Origin: Pseudomonas azadiae | Lineage (GTDB): Bacteria; Pseudomonadota; Gammaproteobacteria; Pseudomonadales; Pseudomonadaceae | DNA: 64,000 nucleotides | Reading direction: 5' to 3' | NCBI RefSeq assembly: GCF_019145355.1 | Contig: NZ_JAHSTY010000002.1 | Span: 806,001 to 870,000 of the forward strand | Shown: positions 1-10,168 of the stretch, piece by piece | How positions within the stretch are numbered: position 1 is the stretch's first letter | Layout: each line of letters opens with the position of its first letter | Made by a program: the position numbers and the translations under genes | The notes under the pieces: model-generated | The model's database searches: none | What the model saw: only the letters and a program-made list of their open reading frames with translations | What the model was told of the DNA's origin: nothing

Positions 1-1177
1 TCCGCTGTGACTTGTTGCGCACCACCGGCACCGGGTTCGAAACCAACTGGTCCCCAGCCTTCAACGGCACAGCCGGAATCGTCTTGATCGGCGTCGCCGC
101 GCTCTCCAGCAGCAACGGCCTGGCCGCTTCCAGATGCGGTTCCAACCCCGGCACTACAAGCTGATCCGCCAGCATCTGCAGCCACTTGCGTACACGGTCA
201 GACTTGATATGCCCTAACACCTGTGCGCCCAGGCGCACGCCCACACCCATGGCCCCGGCAACCCTCACCAGCAGCAAGTTGATCAACACCTCGCCAGTGA
301 TTTCCCCCATCACCTCGCTCATGTCCTGCGGCGGCAACATCCGTATCCAACTGGCTATTGCCGCCACATAGATAAACAACAGCGGCTCATCACTGAGCAC
401 AAGCAGGCCCTGCGCAACAGCGTCTTTGCCCAGCTTCAGCAGCTCGTCGAGTTCGGCCTGAGAGATGTACTGCAGCCACTTCTCACTGTTGGCCTTGAGG
501 TCCGCCAGCACGTCGTACAGTTGCGTGAAATTGTCCCAAAGGCTGTAAAGCGCCTTGCCCATTCCATGAAGAAACGCCGTCTCCATCATCCTGCGCTGAT
601 CAAGCGGACTGGCCTGCGTATAGTCCTTCCACTGGGCTTCGAAGGTGCCTGTCCACTCTTTACGTAGGCGAGCTTCCAAACCCTCAATCACAGCCTGATA
701 GGACGCATACAGTGTCTTGACGTGATCCTTGGAAACATTGGGATAAAAACTGATCCGATACTTCTGATTGCGATCACACTCGTCGATTTCGAGAATGCCG
801 CTCGGGCCGATGGTTTTGTGGATAGGCTCGCCCAGTGGGCGGCCGCCCGGGTCAACGCGTTGCAGCATCACCGGCGTGTTGCCGATGGGCACAAAGCGTG
901 TGCTCTGGAACATATGCACCAAGGTCAATTTGCCATTGGCCTGGCAACTGGCGACGGTACTGCTGGGATAAAGCGAACGGTTGACCGGCGCCACCAGCGC
1001 CACTTCATCCCCAACCGTGAGCACCTGCTCAACATCCAGCGCCGAAAAGCTCCAGAAACTGTCGGCCCACGTGTCGAACGTACTCAAGCATTCCCGAAAA
1101 TCGCGGAAAACCCCCTCGACGTCGACCGTCTTCACATCCATTGGGGTCAGGGCCAGCCGGCCAATGGCCGGGTTCAA
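1..1177 (-). CDS. Rhs-family polymorphic toxin, N-terminal part (runs off the window)
   Basis: An open frame of 392 codons runs leftwards out of the window, so the toxin end is not visible. The visible part begins LNPAIGRLALTP, which I recall as the usual N-terminus of Pseudomonas Rhs/DUF6531 proteins thought to be type VI secretion effectors. Two hydrophobic stretches (about residues 265-282 and 293-314) precede a Pro/Val-rich linker, as expected before the Rhs core. The start is doubtful. A TTG at 1177 has GGAG seven bases upstream, but a better-placed ATG at 1206 is in another frame and stops at 1174. The gene may therefore use TTG with coupling or carry a one-base deletion. The Rhs assignment is by resemblance only. 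Confidence 0.6.
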   Translation of the reverse strand, partial: MNPAIGRLALTPMDVKTVDVEGVFRDFRECLSTFDTWADSFWSFSALDVEQVLTVGDEVALVAPVNRSLYPSSTVASCQANGKLTLVHMFQSTRFVPIGNTPVMLQRVDPGGRPLGEPIHKTIGPSGILEIDECDRNQKYRISFYPNVSKDHVKTLYASYQAVIEGLEARLRKEWTGTFEAQWKDYTQASPLDQRRMMETAFLHGMGKALYSLWDNFTQLYDVLADLKANSEKWLQYISQAELDELLKLGKDAVAQGLLVLSDEPLLFIYVAAIASWIRMLPPQDMSEVMGEITGEVLINLLLVRVAGAMGVGVRLGAQVLGHIKSDRVRKWLQMLADQLVVPGLEPHLEAARPLLLESAATPIKTIPAVPLKAGDQLVSNPVPVVRNKSQR

Positions 1178-1206
1178 GACACAGCTCCAGTAACAAAAAA
1201 ATCCAT
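1174..1206 (-). other. Ten-codon ORF overlapping the Rhs start
   Basis: ATG at 1206 follows GAGGGAG at good spacing and encodes MDFFVTGAVS before a TGA that overlaps the TTG of the Rhs frame (TTGA). One extra T here (TCTTTG instead of TCTTG) would fuse it to the Rhs frame as ...GAVSLNPAIG, which reads like a natural N-terminus. It is either a leader peptide or the separated first codons of a frameshifted gene. Confidence 0.5.
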
Positions 1207-1417
1207 CTGCACTCCCTCGCGCTGTGTATTCAGGCGAGGGACTTTGCAGCGGTTTTCAGGGCTGGGCAGTAGAGGTTGTCTGGCGCTTGCGTGGGACGTT
1301 TCAACAGCCTTGCGTAGCCTCCGGACCTGGTACCTGATTCGGCAGGCCGACGAACCCCGGTTAGACTTACCTGTCGATATCTGCAAGTCTCGGTCTGTCG
1401 TTTTTCAAGGAAGCCCC

Positions 1418-2503
1418 ATGTATTCAAGCCGTCTGATCTGCTGCCTCGCAGCCTTGCTGGTGCTGGCGGGCTGCTCCACCTCGCGCAACCCCCAGCAACC
1501 CGAGCGCAGCGAGGCCGAGGTGAAGGCGCAGATCGTGCGCCTGCTGCCGGCCAAGGTGCCGGACCGCAATGGTTGGGCCCAGGACATCTACACTGCCTTC
1601 GATACTCAGAAAATCTACCCCAGCACCGAGAACATTTGCGCCGTGCTGGCGGTGACCGAGCAGGAATCCACTTTCCAGGTGGACCCGCCCGTGCCGAACA
1701 TGGGCAAGATTGCCCAGGACGAGATCCTGCGTCGTGCCGGCAAAATCCACGTGCCGGCGTTTGTCGTGCGCAGCGCACTTCAGTTGCGCTCGCCCACCGG
1801 CAACACGTACGCCGACCGCTTGAGTGCAGCACGCACGGAAAGGGACCTGAGCGGCATCTTCGATGACTTCATCAGCATGGTGCCCTTGGGCAATACCCTG
1901 TTTGGCGGTTTCAACCCGGTGCATACCGCCGGCCCGATGCAGGTCAGCATCGACTTTGCGCAGAAACAGGCACGGGGTTATCCCTACACGGTAGACGGCA
2001 GCATTCGCCGCGAAGTGTTCACCCGCCGTGGCGGCATGTACTTCGGTATCGCGCATCTGCTCGGCTACCCGGTGAACTACGACCAACCGCTGTATCGCTT
2101 CGCCGACTTCAATGCCGGGTGGTATGCCAGCCGCAATGCCGCGTTCCAGGCCGCCGTCAGCCGCGCATCGGGCGCCGATCTGGCCCTGGATGGCGATCTG
2201 ATCCGCTACGGTTCGCTGCTGCCCGGCACCACTGAACTGGCGGTGCGTTCCCTCGGGGCGAAGCTGGATATGCGCAACCCGAGTATCCGCAGCCAGTTGG
2301 AGCAGGGCGAGCAACCGGATTTTGAAGAGACCACGCTCTACAAGCGCGTGTTTGCGCTTGCCGACAAGGCTGCCGGCAAGCCGATGCCACGGGCGATCCT
2401 GCCGGGCATCGTGCTCAAGAGCCCCAAGATCACCCGCAACCTCACCACGGCGTGGTTTGCCAAGCGCGTGGATGAGCGGTATCAGCGCTGTCTGAAGCGC
2501 TGA
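1418..2503 (+). CDS. DUF1615 lipoprotein, lytic-transglycosylase-like
   Basis: A 361-aa protein with a lipoprotein signal peptide (lipobox LAGC, Cys19), so it should be membrane-anchored in the periplasm. It matches the DUF1615 family as I know it. Two short motifs resemble lytic transglycosylases: an E-S-T-F motif near residues 83-86, like the catalytic ES of Slt enzymes, and GPMQVS near 172-177, like the GLMQ motif. A role in peptidoglycan cleavage is inferred from these. ATG 1418 was chosen because AAGGAAG lies just upstream and the signal peptide starts there; the open frame extends to 722 but has no signal-like sequence. It ends directly next to the convergent DUF4349 gene. Confidence 0.85.
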   Translation: MYSSRLICCLAALLVLAGCSTSRNPQQPERSEAEVKAQIVRLLPAKVPDRNGWAQDIYTAFDTQKIYPSTENICAVLAVTEQESTFQVDPPVPNMGKIAQDEILRRAGKIHVPAFVVRSALQLRSPTGNTYADRLSAARTERDLSGIFDDFISMVPLGNTLFGGFNPVHTAGPMQVSIDFAQKQARGYPYTVDGSIRREVFTRRGGMYFGIAHLLGYPVNYDQPLYRFADFNAGWYASRNAAFQAAVSRASGADLALDGDLIRYGSLLPGTTELAVRSLGAKLDMRNPSIRSQLEQGEQPDFEETTLYKRVFALADKAAGKPMPRAILPGIVLKSPKITRNLTTAWFAKRVDERYQRCLKR

Positions 2504-3298
2504 TCAGAGGCGGCGTTTGACAAAACGTCGCCACAGCCACACCCACAACCACACCACCGGGAACGACAGGATCACGAACGGCAGCACGTAGCTTGAGCGT
2601 TCCAGGGCGTCGGCTGTGCCTTCCACCAGGTTGTCGCCCAGGTTGCTGAACATGCGGCTGAACCGTGACGGCTGGTTCGCGCCGTCGGAGGAGCGGAAGT
2701 TCAGGGTCACGCGGTTGGTATCGAGGCGGCGTTGCTGGCCGGCGGCGGCTTGGACCAATTCCTGCAGCTCGTTCTCGATGCCCGCCTGTTCCTTGCTCAA
2801 GGCGATCAGGTCACTGACGGTGATGTCCTTGCGCTTGGCCAGTTCGTCGAGCCGTTGTTGCTGGGCCAGCAGGCGTTCCTGGCGGCGGCGTACATCGGCG
2901 ACGGCATCCGCCAGGTCCTCGGCGGTGGTGACGCGCTGGCCGAGCTTGCCATCTTCGGTTGCCATCGCAACCATGGGCTCAACGCCCGTCGGTGCGATGC
3001 GCAGGATGATCTGGCCGCCGCTGCCGTCTTCGGTGATGCCGAGGATATTGCAGGCGCCGAAGCGTGCCGTTTCGCAGGCCTCGCGGGTGGCCTGCATGCG
3101 CGGTGCGAGCAGGGCGCCGGGCAGGGCCAGGCTCAGTTCGTGCTCGTAGGCCAGCTGTGCGCCGGCACGACTTTGCTCGCCGTTGATCACCCTGGCGCGA
3201 GAATTGTCCTTGGGCGAACAGCCGACCAGGGCCAGGCCGGTTATCACGATCAATAAGCCTGTGCGAAGTGGATGGAGATTGCCGTCCAGATGGCGCAT
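2504..3298 (-). CDS. DUF4349 lipoprotein with coiled coil and C-terminal membrane helix
   Basis: A 264-aa protein with a signal peptide ending in the lipobox LVGC (Cys27). A charged heptad-rich stretch from about residue 115 to 175 predicts a coiled coil, and the C-terminus has a Trp-rich membrane segment followed by a basic tail (RRFVKRRL). This layout is that of DUF4349 proteins, whose function is unknown. It converges on the DUF1615 gene with no spacer, so the two transcripts probably overlap. Confidence 0.85.
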   Translation of the reverse strand: MRHLDGNLHPLRTGLLIVITGLALVGCSPKDNSRARVINGEQSRAGAQLAYEHELSLALPGALLAPRMQATREACETARFGACNILGITEDGSGGQIILRIAPTGVEPMVAMATEDGKLGQRVTTAEDLADAVADVRRRQERLLAQQQRLDELAKRKDITVSDLIALSKEQAGIENELQELVQAAAGQQRRLDTNRVTLNFRSSDGANQPSRFSRMFSNLGDNLVEGTADALERSSYVLPFVILSFPVVWLWVWLWRRFVKRRL

Positions 3299-3454
3299 TG
3301 CTGTTCCTTGGGATCAGGGGGGGATTGGATGGCGATTAAAGCGGGTCTGGTGGATTAACGCAAAGCATCCCATGGGATTTGCATGGTTGATGGTGATGGC
3401 TGCCGGCTGGGGCTTGGCGTACACCTCAAGCCTGACGCTAAGGAAGCATTCGCC

Positions 3455-3871
3455 ATGATCGCCCACGCCGTGCCCGAAGGTTTTGTCTCGCTGCCCCGCA
3501 GCAGCCCCCTGCTTGATCTGCTGGGCCCGGCGTATTGCCGGGGTGAAGGCCTGCAATTGGAAATCGCCCTGCGTGCCGACAATCGCCATGCCAATGGCCG
3601 CGGTACGGTGCATGGCGGGGTATTGGCGACCCTGGCGGATGTCGGCATGGGCTATGCGATGGCGTTTTCCAGTGAACCGCCGTTACCGTTGATTACCGCA
3701 AGCATGACCTTGGATTACCTGGGGGCGGTGCAGGTCGGCGAATGGATTGTCGTGCGGTTGGAGCATCACAAGCGTGGACGGCAGATGGCGTTTGCCACGG
3801 CGAGTGTGCAGGTGGGGGAGAAGGTGGTGGTGCGGGCGAGCGCGGTGTTTGCCGTGCCGCGTGCTGACTGA
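3455..3871 (+). CDS. PaaI-type hotdog-fold acyl-CoA thioesterase
   Basis: A 138-aa single hotdog domain. The segment GTVHGGVLATLADVGMG (HGG at 53-55) is the signature helix region of PaaI-like acyl-CoA thioesterases, which hydrolyse short or aromatic acyl-CoA in the cytoplasm. ATG 3455 was preferred over upstream codons because AAGGAAG lies about ten bases before it and the length fits the family. It lies next to the acyl-CoA module at 4-6.7 kb but on the opposite strand, separated from it by a REPIN. The exact substrate cannot be read from the sequence. Confidence 0.82.
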   Translation: MIAHAVPEGFVSLPRSSPLLDLLGPAYCRGEGLQLEIALRADNRHANGRGTVHGGVLATLADVGMGYAMAFSSEPPLPLITASMTLDYLGAVQVGEWIVVRLEHHKRGRQMAFATASVQVGEKVVVRASAVFAVPRAD

Positions 3872-3886
3872 CGATAGAGGTCTGAG

Positions 3887-3973
3887 GTGGGAGCTGGCTT
3901 GCCTGCGATGGTGGTGGGTCAGCTTAAGCATTTGGTACAGGTATATCGCCATCGCAGGCAAGCCAGCTCCCAC
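3887..3973. repeat. REPIN, GTGGGAGCTGGCTTGC class
   Basis: Two inverted REP arms (GTGGGAGCTGGCTTGCCTGC and its complement) flank a divergent centre. The same arm recurs at 7701, 8634 and 51015. These elements are thought to be mobilised by RAYT transposases; none is encoded in this window. Confidence 0.9.
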
Positions 3974-4013
3974 ATTTGATCTGGGTTTTTTCAGGAATAT
4001 CGCGCAAAGAAAA

Positions 4014-4038
4014 GGCCTGGTTTTCGTGGAACCAGGCC
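4014..4038 (-). terminator. Terminator of the thiolase/CoA-transferase operon
   Basis: A nine-base-pair stem (GGCCTGGTT/AACCAGGCC) with a seven-base loop. On the minus strand it is followed by TTTTCTTT and lies 30 bases past the thiolase stop. Confidence 0.8.
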
Positions 4039-4068
4039 CTTTCCATGTTGCTCGTTAGCGCGCCACAG

Positions 4069-5250
<1,182 letters not shown>

Positions 5251-5261
5251 GAATTGTGTCC

Positions 5262-5921
5262 TCACTCGAAGTGCATTTCTGGAACGTGGTCCGGGACGAT
5301 CAGTTTACCGGCGGTCTTGCTCACAATTTCTTCAACGCTCACGCCTGGTGCGCGTTCCTTGAGGACAAAAGCGCCATTTTCGATTTCCAGGTAAGCCAGG
5401 TCCGTCAGCACACGCTTGATGCAGTTCGCACCGGTCAACGGCAGGCTGCATTGGCTGAGCAGCTTGGACTCACCGTCCTTGGACGCATGGGTCATGATCA
5501 CGATGATGTTTTCCGCTCCCGCCACCAGGTCCATGGCGCCGCCCATGCCCTTGACCAGCTTGCCGGGGATCATCCACGAAGCGATGTTGCCGTGTACGTC
5601 CACTTCAAACGCGCCCAGCACCGTGAGGTCGACGTGGCCGCCGCGAATCATCGCGAAGGACTCGGCGGAGGAGAAGATCGAGGCGCCGATCCGTGCGGTG
5701 ACGGTTTGCTTGCCGGCGTTGATCATGTCGGCATCGATGGTGTCTTCGGTCGGAAACGGGCCCATGCCGAGCAGGCCGTTTTCCGATTGCAGCATGACTT
5801 CCATGCCATCGGGAATGTAGTTGGCCACCAGGGTCGGAATGCCGATGCCGAGGTTGACGTAGAAACCGTCCTGCATTTCGCGGGCGACGCGTTGGGCCAT
5901 TTGTTCGCGGGTAAGAGCCAT
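5262..5921 (-). CDS. atoA: 3-oxoacid CoA-transferase, subunit B
   Basis: A 219-aa beta subunit of a family I CoA-transferase. It has the glycine-rich NLGIGIPT motif and the catalytic Glu in SENG (Glu47), which forms the glutamyl-CoA thioester. It is 30 bases downstream of subunit A and 11 bases upstream of the thiolase ATG, so the three are almost certainly co-transcribed. Acetoacetate is the likely substrate given the thiolase, but related transferases act on dehydrocarnitine or 3-oxoadipate, so atoA is a best guess. Confidence 0.9.
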   Translation of the reverse strand: MALTREQMAQRVAREMQDGFYVNLGIGIPTLVANYIPDGMEVMLQSENGLLGMGPFPTEDTIDADMINAGKQTVTARIGASIFSSAESFAMIRGGHVDLTVLGAFEVDVHGNIASWMIPGKLVKGMGGAMDLVAGAENIIVIMTHASKDGESKLLSQCSLPLTGANCIKRVLTDLAYLEIENGAFVLKERAPGVSVEEIVSKTAGKLIVPDHVPEMHFE

Positions 5922-5951
5922 TGTGCTGTTCCTCTTATTATGTGCGCTGGA

Positions 5952-6650
5952 TTATTTGCGGACGGTGCGCTGTTCAATGCGCTTTTCGAACGTGCCGCAG
6001 ATGATCCGGTCGACGTAGATGCCAGGGGTGTGGATCTGCGCCGGGTCCAGCTCGCCCGGTTCGACGATTTCCTCGACTTCAACCACGGTGATCTTGCCGG
6101 CGGTGGCGGCCAGTGGGTTGAAGTTCTGGGCGGTGTGGCGATAGATGACGTTGCCGAAGTGGTCGGCTTTCCAGCCTTTGACGATGGCAAAGTCGCCGGT
6201 GATGGACTCTTCCATCAAATAGGGGCGACCGTTGAACTCGCGGGTTTCCTTGCCTTCGGCCACCGGAGTGCCGACGCCGGTGGCGGTAAAGAACGCCGGG
6301 ATGCCGGCGCCGCCTGCGCGCATTTTTTCGGCCAGGGTACCCTGGGGGGTCAGCACCACTTCGATCTCGCCGCTGAGCAATTGCTTCTCGAACAGGGCGT
6401 TTTCACCGACGTAGGATGCGATGACCTTGCGGATCTGCTTTTCTTCCAGCAGCACGCCCAGGCCGAAACCGTCGACACCGCAGTTATTGGAAACCACCGT
6501 CAGGTCGCGGGTGCCTTTGCGCTTGATCTCGTTGATCAGGTTTTCCGGAATGCCGCACAGGCCAAAACCGCCGGCGAGCACGGTCATGCCGTCTTCCAGG
6601 CCTGCCAGGGCTTCTTCATAGGACGCCACGCGTTTATCGAAACCTGCCAT
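5952..6650 (-). CDS. atoD: 3-oxoacid CoA-transferase, subunit A
   Basis: A 232-aa alpha subunit. The motif [13 protein letters not shown] near residues 27-39 is the CoA-transferase signature that forms the oxyanion side of the active site. ATG 6650 was chosen because GAGGT lies directly upstream and MAGFDKR is a typical start; the open frame continues upstream across the LysR gene, where it is only antisense. First gene of the operon, divergent from a LysR gene with 132 bases between the start codons, which is where an activator site is expected. Confidence 0.9.
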   Translation of the reverse strand: MAGFDKRVASYEEALAGLEDGMTVLAGGFGLCGIPENLINEIKRKGTRDLTVVSNNCGVDGFGLGVLLEEKQIRKVIASYVGENALFEKQLLSGEIEVVLTPQGTLAEKMRAGGAGIPAFFTATGVGTPVAEGKETREFNGRPYLMEESITGDFAIVKGWKADHFGNVIYRHTAQNFNPLAATAGKITVVEVEEIVEPGELDPAQIHTPGIYVDRIICGTFEKRIEQRTVRK

Positions 6651-6782
6651 ATGCACCTCTTTTATTGTTTGTCGGCCAGCAATGAAACGAGTGTTGCTCC
6701 GACGGATTGATTTGTTAAGTTGTTTTTTAAGGTTGATTGATTTAGAAAACAGCATAGTTGATCTGTCGCCCGGAGAAGCCTC

Positions 6783-7685
6783 ATGACCGTCAAACAAATA
6801 CGCGCCTTTCTCGCCGTGGCCCAGAGCCTGAGTTTTGCCGCCGCCTGCGAGCGCCTGCACCTTTCCCAGTCGGCGCTGAGCCTGACGATCAAAGGCCTGG
6901 AAGAGGGGCTGGGTGGGCGCCTGTTCAGCCGTAATACGCGAAACGTAGCGCTGACCCCTGAAGGAGAATCCCTGCTGCCCCTGGCACGCCGCCTGATTGC
7001 CGACTGGGACAACGCCGAAGACGAGCTGCGCCAGCGTTTCACCTTGCAACGTGGGCGTGTCACGGTCGCAGCGATGCCTTCATTTGCGGGCAATTTGTTG
7101 CCGCCGATCCTGAAGATATTCCGTGCACGTTTCCCTCAGGTGAATGTCACCGTGCACGACTTGATCAATGAGCAGGTGCTGGAGATGGTGCGCGATCGGC
7201 AGGTGGAGTTGGGCGTGGCGTTCGAGCCCTCTGAAGGTTCATCGCTGGCGTTTACCCCGCTGTACCTTGACCGGTTTATCGCGGTCGTGCCCGGTGACTC
7301 GCCCCTGGCGCACTGTGCCGAGGTCGATTGGAAAACCTTGCTGGAACAACCGTTCATCACCCTGCAGCGACCATCCACGGTGCGGGTCATGCTGGAGGAG
7401 CACTTGGGCGCCTTGCAGATGAAGCTGCCGGTGGCCCTGGAAAGCCATCAACTGGCAACGGTGGGCAAGATGGTTGCCTGCGGCCTTGGCGTCAGCGCCG
7501 TACCTGCATTGTGCGCGCGGCAAATGGAGGAGGCGGGTGCCCACTGCATTACCTTGAACGGCCCGGTGATCCAGCGGCCGATTGGCGTATTGACTAAACC
7601 AGGGTACGAACTGTCGGCGGCAGCGCAGGCGTTGTTTGATATCTTCCAGGATGAAGCGGCACAGGGCCGGTTTCCAACTTTTTAA
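6783..7685 (+). CDS. LysR-type regulator of the CoA-transferase operon
   Basis: A 300-aa LysR family protein. The winged helix-turn-helix covers roughly residues 1-60 ([18 protein letters not shown]...[15 protein letters not shown]) and the effector domain follows. Divergence from atoD-atoA-atoB suggests it controls that operon; the inducer is not evident. The AT-rich spacer 6651-6782 is the probable operator region. Confidence 0.88.
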   Translation: MTVKQIRAFLAVAQSLSFAAACERLHLSQSALSLTIKGLEEGLGGRLFSRNTRNVALTPEGESLLPLARRLIADWDNAEDELRQRFTLQRGRVTVAAMPSFAGNLLPPILKIFRARFPQVNVTVHDLINEQVLEMVRDRQVELGVAFEPSEGSSLAFTPLYLDRFIAVVPGDSPLAHCAEVDWKTLLEQPFITLQRPSTVRVMLEEHLGALQMKLPVALESHQLATVGKMVACGLGVSAVPALCARQMEEAGAHCITLNGPVIQRPIGVLTKPGYELSAAAQALFDIFQDEAAQGRFPTF

Positions 7686-7700
7686 GCTCGCCAAACAAGT

Positions 7701-7788
7701 GTGGGAGCTGGCTTGCCTGCGATAGCTATTTAACATTCAACACGGATGTTGATACTTAAACCGCTATCGCAAGCAAGCCAGCTCCCAC
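7701..7788. repeat. REPIN, GTGGGAGCTGGCTTGC class
   Basis: Inverted pair of the same REP arm as at 3887, with an AT-rich centre (catgtt/aacatt-like). It sits between the ends of the LysR gene and the convergent 109-aa gene. Confidence 0.9.
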
Positions 7789-7807
7789 ATTTACTGTCGT
7801 GCGTTGC

Positions 7808-8137
7808 TTAGTAGTAGCGATCGATCACTTTAACTTGCGAGCTGTCCTTGAAAGATGCCCAGGCGTTGTTAAGTGTGTCGAAGACGTGTTCTATGAAGTT
7901 ACGATCGGCAGCCGCCTTCTTGCCGACATAACCCTGGCCTCGGCGGTACATCTTCAGGCGCGCCGCCAGTTCACGGTTATTGCGGTCAAACTCGGCTTCT
8001 TCGGTGTGGGGCGCCAGGCAGTCAAGTTGGACTTCGCCCGATTTGCCAATCCACAGGATATGGTCGTCGAGTGTGTCTTTCTGCGCTGCGAACATCTCAG
8101 CCAATTCATCGATAGTGGGTTGGTTGTTCAGATTCAT
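7808..8137 (-). CDS. Orphan hypothetical protein, 109 aa
   Basis: I do not recognise this family. The protein is soluble, with no signal peptide or membrane segment. It begins MNLNNQPTIDELAEMFAAQKD, has mixed charged helices, and ends KVIDRYY. AAGGGG lies seven bases before the ATG, so it is probably expressed. It has no operon partner: a REPIN lies downstream and a gene-poor region upstream. Confidence 0.7.
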   Translation of the reverse strand: MNLNNQPTIDELAEMFAAQKDTLDDHILWIGKSGEVQLDCLAPHTEEAEFDRNNRELAARLKMYRRGQGYVGKKAAADRNFIEHVFDTLNNAWASFKDSSQVKVIDRYY

Positions 8138-8633
8138 GTGTAAGCCCCTTGACCAGTTGGCGATCTATCAATTGATTCGTTAAAACTGCTTAGTTGTCTC
8201 CGGTTCCGAAAACCGGGCGTCAGCGACGGTCTGCCGAATACGGGCAGGGTCTTGAACCTGATGCATGTAGTCTTGCTGATGAACTGCTACGCAATGCTTT
8301 CATAACGAAGACAAGCAGCATTCGAGCTACTTGTACCGATCCTTTCAGAACGGTCAGCTTCATCAATCCGCCTTGTGGGCAGTGCACATCCGGAGAAAAC
8401 AGCTCGGCGGTCAGACGAGCTCTTTCAAAAACGCTTGTTGCCAACGCTCCCGATCCGGGAGACGTCTAGATCATGCAAGGACGAAAACGTTACGTCAACA
8501 ATTATGTAGTGATTATTTTTGGTCACTACATAATTTGCCTTGAGGACGGGAGCATGCGTAAAAACGTGACTTGGGCGTCATTTTTTGTGCGATGGGTCGC
8601 AGGATTTCGGCGGCCAATTCAGCACAAGACTCT
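8138..8633. other. Gene-poor region of about 500 bases
   Basis: No convincing gene. Short open frames on both strands (8220-8444 minus; 8554-8658 plus, running into a REPIN) have poor composition or lack family resemblance. The stretch is less GC-rich than its surroundings and holds one strong inverted repeat at 8500-8535. It may be a decayed gene or a regulatory/RNA region. Confidence 0.5.
8500..8535. promoter_or_regulatory. Perfect 13-bp inverted repeat
   Basis: The arms AATTATGTAGTGA and TCACTACATAATT are exact complements around a ten-base centre. There is no T-tract after the stem, so it looks more like a dimeric-repressor operator than a terminator. It lies 19 bases before an ATG (8554) with a GAGG-type ribosome site. 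Its regulator is unknown. Confidence 0.55.
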
Positions 8634-8720
8634 GTGGGAGCTGGCTTGCCTGCGATAGCGGTGTGTCAGCCAAGCATTCGCCAACTGATTCAACGCTATC
8701 GCAGGCAAGCCAGCTCCCAC
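8634..8720. repeat. REPIN, GTGGGAGCTGGCTTGC class
   Basis: Inverted arms identical in class to 3887 and 7701. It lies 20 bases past the stop of the sir2 gene. Confidence 0.9.
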
Positions 8721-8740
8721 ATTGATTTGCGGTGTTCTTT

Positions 8741-9586
8741 TTATTTGAAACGAGCAGCGAGCAACGGTAACAAGCGTTCGCAGGACGCCTCTATCTTCAC
8801 CTGCAACAACTCATCCCCGCGGGTCTTGCCCAGGTTGATGGCCATCACCGGCTTGCCTTGCTCGGCCATCGCCTTGCACAAACGAAACGCCGAATAGGCC
8901 ATCAGCGACGACCCCACTACCAGCAAGCCCTGAGCATCTTCCACCGCCGCCATCGCCCGGGCCGCTGTCGCCGGGGCGACGTTCTCACCAAAAAACACCA
9001 CATCCGGCTTCAAACGCTCTCCATCGCAATGGGGGCAGCGCGGGACTTGGAAGTGTTCTTCAAAGGCTGAGTCGAGCAAGGTGTCGCCGTCCGGCGCCTG
9101 CACCGCGTGCACGTGCACCATGTGGGGATTGTCGATTTCCATCTGCCGCTGGACCCCATCGCGCGCGCTGCGCAACTGGCAATCCAGGCACAGCACCCGG
9201 TGCAGGCTGCCGTGCAGTTCAATCACGTCATGGCTACCGGCTTGATCATGCAGGGTGTCGACGTTCTGCGTGATCAACCCGCTGATACGCCCGCGTTGCT
9301 GCAACATCGCCAGCGCCAGGTGTGCCTGGTTCGGCTGGGCAGCGCGGACCCTTGGCCACCCCAGCATCGCCCGCGCCCAATAACGGCGCCGCGCCTGCGC
9401 AGTGGCAAGGAATTCCTGAGACATCATCGGCGCTTTGCCGCGACGTACGCCCTCGCTGTCACGGTAATCGGGAATGCCCGACGACGTGCTGATCCCCGCT
9501 CCGGTCAGCACCAGAAAGCGCCGTTCGGCCAGGGCCCGATGCAGGGTGTCGAGGTGTTGCTCCTGATGTTCCAGGGTGTCGAGCAT
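8741..9586 (-). CDS. cobB: Sir2-family NAD-dependent protein deacylase
   Basis: A 281-aa sirtuin that removes acyl groups from lysines using NAD+. Seen: GAGIS (29-33) and TQNVD (106-110) for NAD binding, the catalytic His in ELHGS (His125), and four zinc-site cysteines as CLDC (133, 136) and CPHC (184, 187). All are intact. The start has GGGG just upstream and lies eight bases after the CBS gene stop, so the two are likely co-transcribed. The symbol is by function only; orthology to enteric CobB is not tested. Confidence 0.9.
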   Translation of the reverse strand: MLDTLEHQEQHLDTLHRALAERRFLVLTGAGISTSSGIPDYRDSEGVRRGKAPMMSQEFLATAQARRRYWARAMLGWPRVRAAQPNQAHLALAMLQQRGRISGLITQNVDTLHDQAGSHDVIELHGSLHRVLCLDCQLRSARDGVQRQMEIDNPHMVHVHAVQAPDGDTLLDSAFEEHFQVPRCPHCDGERLKPDVVFFGENVAPATAARAMAAVEDAQGLLVVGSSLMAYSAFRLCKAMAEQGKPVMAINLGKTRGDELLQVKIEASCERLLPLLAARFK

Positions 9587-9594
9587 GGTTTCCC

Positions 9595-10035
9595 CTATTC
9601 GCCGCGAATGTACTGCTCCAGCTGTCTGATCAGGTCAGCCTGTTCGGCAATGGCCTCTTTGACCAAGTCACCGATAGACAGCAGACCAAGCAGCTTGCCG
9701 TCTTCGACCACCGGCAGGTGGCGCAGGTGACTGTCGGTCATGATGTTCATGCATTCATCGACACTCTTATGGGTGTCGACGGTAATGACCGGTGAACTCA
9801 TCACGTCATCGACCCGCGTGGTCACCGACGACAACCCTTTTAGGATGAGTTTGCGTGCGTAATCACGTTCGCTGATGATCCCGACCACGACACCGTCCTT
9901 GACGACCGGCAGGGCCCCGACGTTTTTCTCCGACATCCGGACCAGCGCTTCAAACACGGTGTGGTCCCATTGAATGGTGTGGACGTCCTGGTTTTTCTGG
10001 TCCTTGGCTTTGAGCACTTGTGCAACGGTTTTCAT
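9595..10035 (-). CDS. Tandem CBS-domain protein
   Basis: A 146-aa protein made of two CBS motifs (about residues 10-65 and 75-130), each with the usual G-x-(I/L)-(S/T) ending (VGIISERDY, LGLLSIGDL). Pairs of CBS domains bind adenine nucleotides or NAD(H) and act as energy sensors. ATG 10035 has GGAG nine bases before it; a GTG three codons earlier is possible. Its position upstream of sir2 hints at a link to NAD or adenylate status, an inference from context. Confidence 0.87.
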   Translation of the reverse strand: MKTVAQVLKAKDQKNQDVHTIQWDHTVFEALVRMSEKNVGALPVVKDGVVVGIISERDYARKLILKGLSSVTTRVDDVMSSPVITVDTHKSVDECMNIMTDSHLRHLPVVEDGKLLGLLSIGDLVKEAIAEQADLIRQLEQYIRGE

Positions 10036-10168
10036 GTCGGCCACTCCGGTGTTGTTATTAGGAAGCTCAGCAGGTCCCCTACAGAATCCTAGACGGCCTA
10101 CGCCGCGGCAAGGTGCAAAGCGGCGTTAAACCCGTCGAAAAACGTCACGCGCCGGGTTTTTTCGGTGT

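Noticed and set aside
722..1417. N-terminal extension of the DUF1615 frame
   Set aside because: It runs over the Rhs gene on the opposite strand, and the signal peptide with ribosome site starts at 1418.
3887..3973. REPIN palindromes as terminators or CRISPR repeats
   Set aside because: They come as single inverted pairs scattered through gaps, without T-tracts or regular direct-repeat spacing. No CRISPR array was seen in the window.
8220..8444. A 74-codon minus-strand frame in the gene-poor region
   Set aside because: TTG start, Ser/Arg-rich tail and no resemblance to any family; not enough to call a gene.
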